NCBI GenBank assembly: GCA_037102815.1
Contig: BTPP01000008.1
Coordinates: 1,674,001-1,738,000, forward strand
Length of the DNA: 64,000 nucleotides
Direction: 5' to 3'
DNA from: Neurospora intermedia
Lineage: Eukaryota; Ascomycota; Sordariomycetes; Sordariales; Sordariaceae
Each line of letters begins with the position of its first letter. The first letter of the stretch is position 1. The notes under the pieces are model-generated. The model worked only from the letters and a program-made list of their open reading frames with translations, did no database searches and was not told where the DNA came from. This document shows positions 33,269-45,990 of this stretch, piece after piece. Position numbers and translations under genes: made by a program.

Positions 33269-34037
33269 TTACAGCTGCCTAAGGATGCTCTTCCCAAGCA
33301 ACACCTTTTTCGCCGACTCTTCCGCCTTGTTGATCATCTTGTCAACATCCGCCTTGGCCATCCACTCGGCTTGCTCGTTTTTGTCCAAACTGTTTTTGTT
33401 TCCACTGTTAGCCGTGCACATCACATCACATCACATCACATCACACAAGCAACGATTACTTCTCCTCTTCACTCGAAGCAAGCCAGCCAGCCAGCCGGGT
33501 TCACACTCACATAACAATCTGCGACCCAAAGATGAACAATCTTGAGTAGGCAATCAACAAGTCCGCATACTCCTCCACCACCTGTCCATCAACTTCCTTC
33601 TGCGTCTTCCCTTTCCCCGTTTCCGTCCCCTGCAACACATCCGTACCTACGTCGTCCCTCCCCAACCACTCCACCTGCCCGCTAACCACCTCCACGCCCT
33701 GATCGCACCTCGTCAGCGCCTTGTCCAGCGTGCTGGCCAGCTCGTCAGCCACGCCGCCGCCGGCACCCGCGCTGGTCAGACAGTCACCGAGCGTGTTGGC
33801 GTGTTGGTTGAATTGGAGGAGCTTGGCGGACAGGTTGGTGAGCCTGGTCAGGGAGGGGTTGGAAGGGTAGGGGTTTGAGAAATCAGTGGGTTTGGAAGAA
33901 GACAGTGGCGGCAGAAGGGACTTTTCGATTAGTTGGGAGGTGGAGCGGGCTTTTTCGGCGAGGAAGGAGGCGGCGGCTGCGAGGGTGAGCGGCTGCGAGG
34001 TTGATGGTGGTGGTGGTGGTAATGTTGATGATGACAT
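33269..34037 (-). CDS. Unrecognised protein, 215 aa, two exons
   Basis: Exons 34037-33511 and 33389-33269 are joined by a 121-nt intron (GTGAGT donor, AACAG acceptor) with matching phase. The frame is open upstream to another Met at 34073; the Met at 34037 (MSSSTLPPPPP) is preferred. The N-terminus is Pro/Ser-rich, then alpha-helical from about residue 20 (LTLAAAASFLAEKARSTSQ) through LTRLTNLSAKLLQFNQHANT to a basic C-terminal helix (KMINKAEESAKKVLLGKS). It has no signal peptide and no membrane segment, and it is probably intracellular. I do not recognise the family. The intron contains short tandem repeats of TCACA and AGCC. Confidence 0.65.
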
Positions 34038-35232
34038 TTTGTTTTTTTTTGTCGTCTTTTCTTGCTTGTCCACGTGGCCTCCTCGTTCGTGGCGGGTGGT
34101 GTGGTGTGGTTTGGGTTGCTCTGTGGGGTTGGTAGATGGATGGATGCCCTGTTGGAACTGGGGTGTCGGTCGGTAGAAGATGAGTGTGGTGCTGTCGATG
34201 AAAGGTTATGCAGGTATGTTTGAGGTAGTAAACCAAGATTAGATAATGTATTTCGTTGTCGTTAAGTTGAAGTGAAGTTGTCTGGACCCGAGACGCTGGA
34301 TGCAGATGATGATGAGTGGAGGATCGATGAGTGTGTTTCAGGGAAAATGCGCAAGTGGAAAAAAACGGGGCTGCAATGAAACCCTTTCACAAGCCTGTTT
34401 GTCAGCCCACTCGCCTTACGTGCAGCGTGGGGCACAAGCGCTGAGAAAGTGCGGGGTTCCCTGTCAACGCCGGCAGTTACCGACGGACCGTGGGGGTTGA
34501 GTGGGTTCGGGTTTTGGGGGTGACGACCTAATTGCACTACCTACGACGAAATCAAGAGTGAAAAGGCAGACGGAAGCAGTGGCTGTGTTGACAAGATAAC
34601 AAAACCAAAGTCGGGAAGGAGACGTGGTGGCTTGTTCTTGAAGAGATGCGAGTCATTCGAACAAAGGGCGAACCCTAACCCTCTTCTAAGGCAGCTGTTT
34701 GGGGCCGAATCGTGGGTCATGCCCGGTTGGAAGACTGAAGACACTCTACGATATCTCTTTGCCCAGTCTACCTAAAAGGATGATGATACCACTGACTGGA
34801 GGTTCATAGCCTAAAGCCCAAGAATAATTCATGAAAGTCCGTATAAGGCCGGTGTAGTACACAAACAATCGGTCAACGGTAGACGGCCCGCCATGCCAGT
34901 GGCTGCTGACGTTATGTTGAATCTTCGTGCCTTCCTTTCTTGTCATCATATATGCACGGCTTCAGTTCGAGTTCCAATGATCTTCTTCGCAGTGGTGGGT
35001 GTCACTCATCGTATCAAGAAAAGAGCGATTCATTTGCGGGCAAATCGTGAGACTCCAATTTCGATCTACCAACTACCCTAAATACCGAGAGTTTGTGTCC
35101 AAAGAATGAACAGCTGGCCAAGCTGGTAAAGCCACAACCCTTCAAGGAAACTGCCACCCTTCATTCTTCATCACATCTCATTGCCCCGAAATGTCTCCTC
35201 GAGTGACACAGTCCCAGACGAGCACCAACTCT
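34038..35232. other. Intergenic region
   Basis: About 1.2 kb between two minus-strand genes. Only short frames on both strands and no repeat or RNA gene seen. The part next to 34037 should hold the promoter of the 215-aa protein gene. Confidence 0.45.
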
Positions 35233-35700
35233 CTAGACGCAAACAGTCGCCGGGATACCAACCCCAAAATTGTTGCATCCATTACACTGCTGGACAAAGC
35301 GCCAGACGTCGCCGGTGGAGTTAGTCTCGTAGATGGCGTTGAAGATCTGGCCCTCGGTGGTTCCGGGGGGAGAAATGGCGAGGAGGTGAGCCTTGTCAGA
35401 GCCTGTGCTCATTTAATCTCTTGGTTAGTTCTTTCTGCTCTTTTGCCTGCACCCACCCATGTGTCTTGTTTCTGAAGCCGGAAAGCCAACAAAAAAAAAC
35501 AGGAAAAAGTTAATAAATGAAAAATAAAACAAAAAAACATTGAGCTTACACTTGAGATCGTTAAGGATACGCCAGCCGCAGAGCTGGACGCTGGCGGGGC
35601 AAGCGACCTGGCGAGACTCGACGGTAGTCTCGGTAGGGGCACCCTGAGCGGTGGCGGCGAGGGCCGCGATGGCGACGGCGATGGTGTTGAGAGCAAACAT
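35233..35700 (-). CDS. Small secreted cysteine-rich protein, effector-like
   Basis: Predicted 106-aa protein from exons 35700-35550 and 35402-35233. The 147-nt intron has a GTAAGC donor and a GCACAG acceptor and splits a Cys codon. Residues 1-20 form a signal peptide (MFALNTIAVAIAALAATAQG). The mature chain has six cysteines, at 34, 41, 51, 90, 93 and 105, enough for three disulphides; the sixth only appears once the exons are joined. One N-glycosylation sequon (NST) lies at about 78. SRQ at 29-31 could be a pro-peptide cut. The size, secretion and cysteine count fit a small secreted effector or antimicrobial protein, but I recognise no family. It is the last gene before the right-hand RIP block. 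Confidence 0.8.
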
Positions 35701-36386
35701 TTTGGTTGATGGGTTTGGATAGGTACGGTAGGTGATAGGCTAGGTGAAATGTGAGGTGAGTTGCTGAATGATGATTGTGCTGGTGAAGTGTGTGATGATG
35801 ATGAGGAAAAGAGATTGTACAATGTCGGCGACGGTTCCTCAGTCTTCTTATAGACTTTGGAATGGCTAGCAATTGTCTAGTTCATGGCTGTTGCTCTGCG
35901 CAGTTAAGCCGCTGGATGATACCGGATCTGTTCATATCATGATCCGTCATGTTGACAGAGCCACATACATCACACCGCCGTGATGTTGTCCAGACTACCT
36001 ACGTATTAACCAAGAAGCCAACATCGTCAGAGTGAGCAGTTTACTCCTGTGCCTCTCTAAGCTTTGTCACCAGAAAGGCTCTCACCGGGATCGATATTCC
36101 CTGATTAGGCGAATGTGCTGACACATAACCAACGAAGTGTCATGGTGAGAAACATACCATTGCGTGGGTTGCCGGTGGTCTTATTGAAGTTCTCGTGATC
36201 TTGGGCGCTGAGTGGCGGAACTGACACTTAGGGCGTGTTCGTTACCACAGTAAAAAGTTAGGGGGGATATTGCATTACTGTGCAGATTCTATAGCTGCAC
36301 TTCTGCATAGAGGTAGTAATGTAAGGTTAAGGTATGCCAAGACCCTTTACCTTACTGAGCCGTGTTCGGGACCTCTATATAACCAA

Positions 36387-36430
<44 letters not shown>

Positions 36431-36540
36431 AGTGGTCATCTCTTCAATTCTTCCCTTCTATAACCACTATAGTATATATACTGTATAAAAACTGTGTAGT
36501 CCAAATTGTAGCTTTCAATTGGGAATAGCCTTATTTATTA
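35701..36540. other. Promoter region and transition to the RIP block
   Basis: Upstream DNA of the small secreted protein gene, normal in composition to about 36,240. It then becomes AT-rich and holds a C-run. GGGCGTGTTCGTTACC at 36231, preceded by TTA, looks like the end of a PIF/Harbinger-type transposon, but no inverted partner was found. Confidence 0.4.
36389..36430 (+). repeat. 42-nt C homopolymer at the island edge
   Basis: An uninterrupted run of 42 C lies at the border between normal-composition DNA and the right-hand AT-rich block. Confidence 0.95.
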
Positions 36541-37789
36541 TCTTTAGGAAAAATTCTTATTTTTTTTTTTTTTAAGCTTTGCGACGGTAACCCCCTATAT
36601 TATAGGTATTACGCGAAGATGTGCTTCACAAGTGATGACAACAGAGAATAATAGAGTGAGCAACTGGTTGCTGGACAAAGCAATAGTACATAACGATTGA
36701 CGATAGTCTTGTCAAAGGAAGTTGAAGATAAGACCTATCGCGAGCTTTAATTTGGGATTTCGTATACGATTTTACTAAGTATAAGTAAAATAGATATAAG
36801 GTTAGTATTATATAAATTAATAATCCGTTAACTTTGATAGAGGTTGACGGGACGAGTATTCTTATATAATAAATTATATATTCTAACGAATTACTATTAT
36901 AATAAAATAGAATATTTAAATATTTACTAAAAATGTTTTATAATATTTCCCCTTCGATAAAAGGAGAAGAGTGTTCGCTATTTACGCAATATTATTAAAT
37001 TTAACTATATATATAAAAAATCCGGTTATTTATTAGAATTTCTATTTATTTACCTATATCTAAATTAGTTAATAAATATAAAAATATATACCTACCTAAA
37101 TAGAATATATAGTTTAATAATTTAGTACCAATCCTTTAATAATTATATCTATAATAAGGTAAGTAATTATTAAATTTATTTTCTTTTATTTTATTATTCT
37201 CGTTTATATAATATATATTTTAATGGGAATATTTATATCCTAATAGAGAGTCCTTCTATTTTTAATTAGTAAAAAAGTAGTTATAGCGAAGGGAATAGGT
37301 AGAAAATAAAGTATTAAAGCGAAAGTCCGAGTGAACCGATATAGTATAAAATTTATTAAATAATTTAATTAAACCGGGTATAAATTAAAGCGAAAGGTTA
37401 CTAGAATAAATATTATAAGGAATAGTAATATTAGGAAAAGTATTGGGTATACGGATTCTATTAATAAATAAAGTTGTAGAATAATATTAGATATAAAACT
37501 CTTACGTTTCTCTAAATTTAGTACGAAGGGATATTAATTTTACCTATATTATTTATATAATTCTTCCTTAATATTCGTTAGAAATTATTAATACTATAGT
37601 CTACTTTTTTAAAACGTTTATTAATATTCCTTTAATTTCCTTACAAAAAATAAAGTTAATAGGTATTATAAGTTTTCTACTAATTTCGATAATAATAATA
37701 TTCTTATTCCCAGACTATAAACTATAGTGCCCTATTAGTATAGGGTCCTTCTTTAGTTCTTTGGAGGGGAAAACTATAAGGCGTTAAGC

Positions 37790-40430
37790 GCCCCCGGATG
37801 AAAACCTCCAACTCTATTTCGGCCGTAGTTTACTATACTACTCCTACTTTGCTTATAGTTATAACGGTTTTTACCTACCGCTATAGCGAATATAATCTCG
37901 TCTTTTCTACTACTGTATCGTCCTAATATTAGAATAATAGGAATAATAGGAATAGGATTAAACCCGGTACGCTATTTCCTTCGCCGCCTTTCTATCTTAT
38001 TCCCTATTATTCCCTCCTCCGCCTTTTCCCTATTTCCCTATTTTATTTTCCTATTTCCTACCCTACTTTTTCGCTTCCTTCCCCTATTTATAAATACCTC
38101 TGCCCTATTATTTACTCTCCTACCCTACAGCTCTACCCTTATTTATATTAGTATAAAAACCCCTTCCTTTATTTATATAATCCCTTTTACAACGCCCTTC
38201 CTAATCTTTCTCCTCCTTCTTCTTTATTGTAATTTCTATTAAAATAGCTTCCTCCGGCCGCTATTATTTTAGTCCTATCGATTTAATTTCCAATACGGAA
38301 GGTTCTTCCCCCTTCGCGTCCCTAAGTCCTATATCCTCCGTAGTCCCCTCGGTTATACCTTTAGAGCCTACGTTCTTCGTTTATACTCTTTACAATTTTA
38401 TTAGTAGTTATTCCCTTTAAAACTAGTATAGCTTTCTCCTCTTCTTTTCTAATCTTTATATTAATTTAATTAATATTATTTATAAGATCCTTTACTTTTA
38501 CTATACTTTAAATTTTATTTTTATTCTATATTTTAATAATAATAGGTTTAACTCCCCCAGTACCTTCTAAAAGATCGTCGCTAATAAGGTTTACCTTATT
38601 TTATTTATTAGTAAATTATTCGTTCTCTATATTTCCTTTCCGTTATTTAATTCTATTCCTAATTAGCGGTACCTAAAACGCTACCTACAATTATACTTCC
38701 GGTAAATATATATTAAATATTCCCACTAGTCTCCGCAATACTTGTAACGCTATTTAAATAGTAATTATTACTATAGTAGTAGGTAGTTAGAATAGGTTTA
38801 ACCTTAATTTAAATATCTTTATTCGTATTACTAATAATTTTACTAATTATATATATACCTATTTAAAATAGGACAGCCTTTTTACTAATTATAAATATCT
38901 TTTTTATACCCTAAATTATAATATTATTAAATAGTAGTAAAAATGTTATTGCAAATTAATTATAAAGAACGCTTATTATAATCATATTCCTTCCCTACCT
39001 AGTGGTAGTACTATAAATCTAATTCGGATTGTGTCCGATTCTAATAGTAGCGTTATTACTCCTATATATATTATATCCGGCGGTAGTAATTATACTACTT
39101 TTATTTATATAATTTCTGGTTTTAATAATAGTAATAATTCTACTCCCGGTAGCCCTATAGCCGTTAATACTCCTAATCGCGCCCTTATAAATAATAATTA
39201 GGTTTAATAGCGCTATAAGGTTACTATAAACTAAATTTATATAATAGAACTATTTAAATAATTTCTTAAATATAATTAGGCGTTTATTAAATAGTATTTT
39301 TCAATTCTTATTATAATTATAATTTAGATAATTCTTATAATTAATATAAATATCTCCTCCTTATTCCCGTTCTATTATTTTAATATTATTAATATTCTAT
39401 TTTCCTCTTAGAAATACTTTGCAATTTCTTTATATTACTCCTCCTCTAATTTAATTATTAAATAGTACTTTCTTAACCTCCCTAACTTTAATACCTATAA
39501 TAAAATCCTTTTAGCTTTAATTCTATTGTCTAAATATTTTTAGAGTTCTTCCTTCGTTAATAATTAAATTTCTAAATTTAATTAGAAAATAATATTCGTA
39601 TTAAAGTAATTTAGGATAATATAAGTAAACGTCTCTTTTTTAAATTTATAAGTATAAATAGGAGTTAGGATGCTTAGTACCTTCCTCCAATAGAGGAAAG
39701 CCTAAAAATTAATAACTTCCGTTCTAATTTAAATAAGGAGGGAACTTTTTACTTTAATTAGTAAGTATAATTCTTCCTTATTTTCTTCCGGTTATTAGTA
39801 TTTTCCTTTCTTCTTCTTCATATTAATTATATATTATTAAATAGCCTTTTTATTAAATTTAAGGGTAAGGTTGGCGATAGTAAATTCGTACTATCGCCCT
39901 AATTTTACTATTACCGCCGCTAAATAATAATTATAGTATAATACTTATTTCTAATTTATTATATCCTTTAATTACTTTTCTCTATTAATAGTTATTAATT
40001 TTAAGGTTTATAATAGTAGTAATAATTAGGTCCTTAACTCTGAAGGGGGGTTAATTATTATTACTAGTAGCTTTTCTATTAGTATTTACGTTTCGGCCTA
40101 CCGAACTTTAACTATATTACTCTCTAATTTATTAATAGGTAGCCGACTTTTAACTCGTTATATTTAAATATAATTAAAAACCTAAATTATAATCCCTTAA
40201 ATAAACCGAATTTAATCTATTTAAGCGAACCTTTCTTTAAAAGTTTAAACCCTTTTATTAAAATAGAAATTAAATAGCGGATAAAAGGTTTCCATTTTTA
40301 AATTTCGTATTAGCGTAACTTTATATACCCTAATAATAATTTTTAAATATTTAATTTAGTATTTCGCTAGTCTAATTACTATCCCCTAAAATTTTTTATA
40401 GATTTTAGTTAATTAATAGAATATTAAAGT
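37790..40430 (+). pseudogene. Unidentified plus-strand coding relic
   Basis: A pyrimidine-rich leader (about 37,790-38,200) is followed by plus-strand sequence that reads as protein in pieces. These include a Ser/Pro-rich N-terminal stretch at about 38,250-38,380, a Ser/Asn/Gly-rich stretch near 38,990-39,190, and basic, hydrophobic stretches to about 40,430. No polymerase or transposase motif was recognised. It may be a gag-like or other transposon protein. It is broken throughout by RIP. Confidence 0.35.
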
Positions 40431-43400
40431 TCTATATATAATAATATTACGGATATATTTAATATATATTTCCTTTACCTAAATAAAGGAATAACCTTAT
40501 ATTTTTACTATTAATTTTATAAATATATTTATTTATATTATTATTTTCTTTTTTACTATTTTTATATAAATTCTATAATTAAATTTATAGTTTAATTAAA
40601 CCTTTAGGAATTATATCGATTCCGTTGGTTAAAATACTACTTCCCTAAATTAGAGAATTTCTATCCTTAGTACCTTCGTTTATATAAAATATATTAATTC
40701 TATTTTAATTACTTTAAACTTTATACCTTTCGCCCCTACTTATTCCGAATATACCTCCTATACTATTTATAACGTCCGGTAATTTTCTTTAATAATACGG
40801 GCTATTACTATAATATTAGTATTATTAGCGAAGCTGATTATAATTGCGTTCGGGATTATTATTAACTTCTAGTATAATAGAGTAATAAAGAAAATAAATA
40901 AAATAGGGGAAAGGGGGGAATTTTATAATATTTTAATAGTAATTATATAGGGGCGGGAAGTTTTATTATTAAAGAAGAGAGAACCTTTCCTTCTAATAAT
41001 AAAATTTACTACCTACTAAATAATTTATATTAAGAATTATATTTCCTATAGGGTATATAAAAGCTATTTATAATTAATTCTATCGAATACTCCCTTTAAA
41101 TCTAAAAGTATAAGGGACGTTATAACCCCGAATTTCTAAATTATATATATTGTATTAGTAACTACCCGGATTATAAATTCTATTAAACGGCCTATCCGAT
41201 TACTTATCTAGCTTTCTAGTAGGAGGTTAAATTCTTTAACTACCTATATAAACCTCTTAACTATAAACGCTTTAAGGATTTTTCCTATATTACTAAATAG
41301 TAATATTAATTTCTATATACTTACTAATTTCTATTAGACGGCGCTCTTCCTAGGTTTTTTAAGGATAATTACTTTTGTATCTTTAAACCGTTATAGGAAA
41401 TATCCGAATCGGAAGTTAGCGGATATTAAATATACTATAATTTACTAGAATAATTGTTTATATATCTTTGAAAATTTATTTAAATACTAATTAATCCTAG
41501 GGGCTTTATTAAGTACTATTTAAAAGAATATATCCTAAATATCCTCTTTATCAATTAATTTATTAATAATTATTAGTTTAGCGTTATTTAATAATTTAAT
41601 CTAATTTAGTAAATAGTCTGTCGGGACTTCTACCTTTAGGAAGAAATATTCAATAAGGATCTCGGCCTTACCGTTATAATTTCCGACTTCTATTGCCCCT
41701 TTATAAATTTAAAAGGCTAATAGTTTAGGCGGGTCTATTAATTTATAGTTTTAAATATAAGCCTACCGTTCTAAGGGCTAAAATTAATTTGGGTTCTTCG
41801 AAGCTTTAATAACGCTATTGTACTATATAACCTACTAAACTTTTATAATTATCCTCTTCTTTTTTATTATAATTTTAATAAAATCCTTTTAATTTAATAT
41901 TATCTAGTATTTAAACTATTTTTAATATATCTTCTATACTTCTTTTATTATTATTTTATATTCTAACGTTTATTAATTTACTTTCCTCTTTCGACTTTTC
42001 TTTTAGTACGGGACGAATTCTTTTATAATATTTATAAATTTTCTATCGAATTTACAAAAAGCGAGCTTAAAATCCTCTATTATATTAATCCTTTCCGGAA
42101 TTAATATCTATTTTTCCGATACTTCCCTTACTTTTATTATATTTATAAAACTCTAATTATATTTTCCTTCTTCTTCTACTTTTTTATTCTTTCTTCCTAT
42201 TTAGATTTAAATTTCTTAAAGGTAATAATCCGAACCGGTCTATTCGTACTTCTATATTCCCTAATATTTAGCCTTAACCCCGGGTAATAATTATATATAA
42301 TTGATTATCCTATCCCTTTTTCTTTGTATTATATTTCCGAACTTTATTAATTTACTATAGGGGGTAAATAAATTAAATTTCTAGTATTATACTTATATAA
42401 GAAAGCGAATAGCCCTTAAATTAATCCTATTCTTTAAATTCCAATTAGAATAATAGAAATTATAATCCTTAATTATAATTAGGTTTCCTACTAGGGGTTC
42501 GACTTCGAAAAATTTAAGGAATAACGATCCTTACTAATATTTTAATATTCCTTATATAAAGATAGGAGAGTAAATAAAAAAGACGGTCGTTAATTCCCTT
42601 AGGCTCTTAAATATTACTATAGCCTAATCTTTTCCGGCTTAGAAATTTAAATCTTTTAAATTCTATTTCTTATTTATATATATTACTACCTTTCCTTTTT
42701 CTATATAATCGACCCTAAAATACCTTCCGCCTTTAGGACGGTAAATATCCCTATTTAAATTTCTATTCGGCTCTTAAATTACTATAATATTATAAATCTC
42801 CTCTTATTCGAATAAAAGCTTCCCTTTCTCGTACGACTTCCTTACGTTCTAATAGAATATTTTTAATTAAATTATTAATTATTCTAAAATAAGGTTCTTT
42901 CTAATCCTTTTATAGAGGATAAAGGTATTACTTTTTTAGGGGGGATTATAATTATATAAATGCTATTACTATTATATAATTAATTCCCTCCTATATTCTA
43001 AAAGTATATATAAATATTTATTGGACCCTAAGGGTTTAACGATTTTAATCGGGAGGATAGACCGACGATTTTCTTCGGCCGTCCCTTTTTTATAATTCTT
43101 CTAATATATCTCTTTAAAGTAGTAATAGTATAGGAATTAGGGGGGGCGTCCGGAAGGATACCTTCGTTTATAATTTCTATTATTAATTCTAATACCTTCC
43201 CGGCTAAATTCTTATAAGGGACGAACGCTTATAACCTTTCGGCGTACGTAATAGACGCCTTCGTAATTACCTTTCGGAAAATAGGATACTCCTTATAATT
43301 ATATATATAGTAGCCCTTCTTCTTATATAATTTATAATAAACGAATAATTTATTATTATTAGACGGATAATTTACTTCGTTGAAGTAATTTCCTTTATAT

Positions 43401-44620
43401 TTAACTTTACTATAATAAACGTAAATATCTTTTTAATAGTAGAATTTCGCCGTATATTTAATTCCCTAATATTTAAAGTATTATTAAATATTATTTAAAG
43501 CTTAGAACGGTTCGTATAAGTATATACCGCCGTCTTAGAAGAAAAAATTATCTTAAAGGAAATATACTATTAATATAGTAATAACCTTTATTAAGAGTAG
43601 GCCTTTATTTTCTCCGTCCCTTCTCTTTTATAATTGAATTTTAATAATAAATACCTCCGGGTTCTTCTCTTTTACTATATTTAATATAACTTCCGCTATA
43701 ATATAATTATTAATACTATTTTAGAGTACGCCCCGGACTAGTATATTTATAATACTTATAATAATAAAAATATCGGAGCCGAAAATTTCTTTAACTTATA
43801 TTTAATTATACTAGTATTAATTATATATAAATTTATTAAATATAATTATATAATTTCTAATCGTTAATATTCTAATAATTATTCGGACTATTAAGCCGGT
43901 ATTCTTCTTATTTAAATACGTAATTAAGGTCGTTTTCGTATCTTTATTCGAACGGTTTATAAATTCGGCGGTAATTATCGTTCCTTTAATAATAAATTAT
44001 TGTTCGAAGTTAGAAAGAATAAACTTTTTAATAATAGTAGGTAATTATTAGAAGGTAGTATTAATTTTATTTAGGTTAATTTTCGCTATAATATCGGCCT
44101 AATACTTTAGTATTTTTTAAGCGCTTTTTTTAATCTCTTTTAGAATATCCTTCTTTAGGTCGTCGAAATCCTTTTTAATAATAAATTAATTAATTCTAAC
44201 CTTACTAACCTCGGATTATATAGACCTACTTTTTCTAATACATACTTTTATAAATTCGAAAAATAATTTTCGAATTTAATAATAGTCTTTAATTGAAATA
44301 GTATTATAGTCCGTAGATTTATTCGCTTTAATAATAAACTTCTTTAATATTTTATTATCTTCCTCCGTTTTATCCGAGGTTTTTATAGTAAGTACGGCTT
44401 TAAGATCGTTATATACTAAAATTTCTACGAGCGGGTTATAGACGTTATTTTCGAATCTACGGGTATTATTATTAATAGTTATTAGTAACGACGATACAAC
44501 GCCATCGCTGCGCTCGTTGTAGGACATTGTAAGGGATGTAAACGACCTTCCTGAGTCGATTGCCGTTGTTAGTTTTCGTTTTGGAGTACTCCTCGACCAG
44601 AAATCGGCGTTTCCGGTTTC
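40430..44620 (-). mobile_element. Tad1-like LINE, minus strand, RIP-mutated, 3' end missing
   Basis: ORF1 starts at 44527 (MSYNERSDGVVSSLL) in a less mutated patch and stays open for 83 codons. ORF2 follows on the same strand, and its reverse transcriptase lies at about 41,900-40,430. Visible landmarks are a Lys-Lys-Pro motif near 41,350, a block like LLDLKGVFDRINYK near 41,110-41,150, NSPLSPILF near 40,900, and the active-site box reading FANNTNI near 40,820-40,840, where RIP has turned Asp to Asn codons. A Tad1-like element normally runs on through an RNase H region. Here the readable sequence stops at about 40,430, where a plus-strand relic begins. It has many stops and is inactive. Confidence 0.75.
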
Positions 44621-44649
44621 AAAGCAGTTTTTTACTAATTTCGATAGTA

Positions 44650-45990
44650 TAATTAATTATTTTCTTAATTATAGGAAATTTATTTAAGGCCGATTTGGCG
44701 GGTATTACTTGGGCGCGGTAAAAATAGCTAAATTTATTTAATAGACTACCGATTTATTTAGGAAGTTTAATATTATAATTAGAATATTGGATAGTAAATA
44801 ATATTACCTTCGAAGGGATATAATCGGTAAAGTTAATATTACTATTATATTTCTTATTAAAAGTAAGGTTAAGAATTACTTTAGTATTATAAATTAATTT
44901 ATATTACGAAAAAGAGTAATTATTAGCAAACTATTTCTTATATTCTTCCTTATTTTTTATATATACTTTAATAATCTTCTTAATTTCCGTACGTAGTTTT
45001 TAATCGATTTTAATACTAAGATTAATATAATCTTTATTATAGTTAGCGAGGGTATTAGCGAAGGTCGGATATATTTTTCCTTTATTATTATTTTTATTAG
45101 TAATAATCGAATAGGACTATACAATTCGGATTAGAGTTTTATATACCTTTTTTAGAATTACTTTAGTAATTAGGGTTTCAATATAAGATAGGATAGAGGC
45201 CGGTCTAACTATTGGCTATAAGACTTTACGAACTTTATTAATTAACTAAATAATTTCCCTATATTCCTAAATTTTAGAAAAATTAAAGTCGCTACTCTTA
45301 ACGATATAGTTATTAGGGTAAACCGTATAGAGAGCCGGTAGGAAATATACTTAGAAGTGCTCGCTAGTAATAATAAACTTCTTTATATATCCTTTTCCGA
45401 AAATAGTATTATTAAATTTAATTACTATTATATAAATTGAATCGAATTTTCCGTTAGAATACAACTCTTAAATTTAAATATTATTAAAACTAATAATAGT
45501 ATTAAATACCTATTCCTACTAAGGTTTATAGTAATTATTAAAAATTAAATCCTTAGGAAGTCTATTTAATAAGAGTATAAGTATAAAGTAGGTAAGATTA
45601 CCCTCGATAAAATATAAAATTGCTATATTTAGGTCGATTAATTCGTTTGTACGATTAATAGTACTATATAAAACAGAGTATAGTTTATTTTTATATAGTA
45701 TAAAGAGATAATTAGCGGTTAAAATTAGTATTATACGTTTATTATTATCCGCCTTTTTGGGGTTATATACTAGAACGCCCTAGGTAGTACCGAAAAACTT
45801 AGGGAGGCGAATAAACGGATTATAGGGGGTATAATTTTAACCGAAATTATTAAATATATTAATAATATATTTATAATAAATATAATTAAAGAATTATCCG
45901 AGCGGAATTACGTTTATTTACTCAATAAAGTTAGTTATAAAATTAGGTAGTACAATATATATATTATTAATTCCTAAATTAATAATCTTA
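44650..45990 (-). pseudogene. Unidentified long minus-strand coding relic
   Basis: About 1.3 kb of minus-strand sequence reads in one frame as a 440-residue globular-looking protein interrupted only by RIP-type changes. It contains Lys/Asn/Ile-rich helices and an aromatic-rich N-terminal part. It is upstream of, and on the same strand as, the Tad1-like LINE, but starts before that element's 5' end. No known transposase, polymerase or host domain was recognised. Confidence 0.4.
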
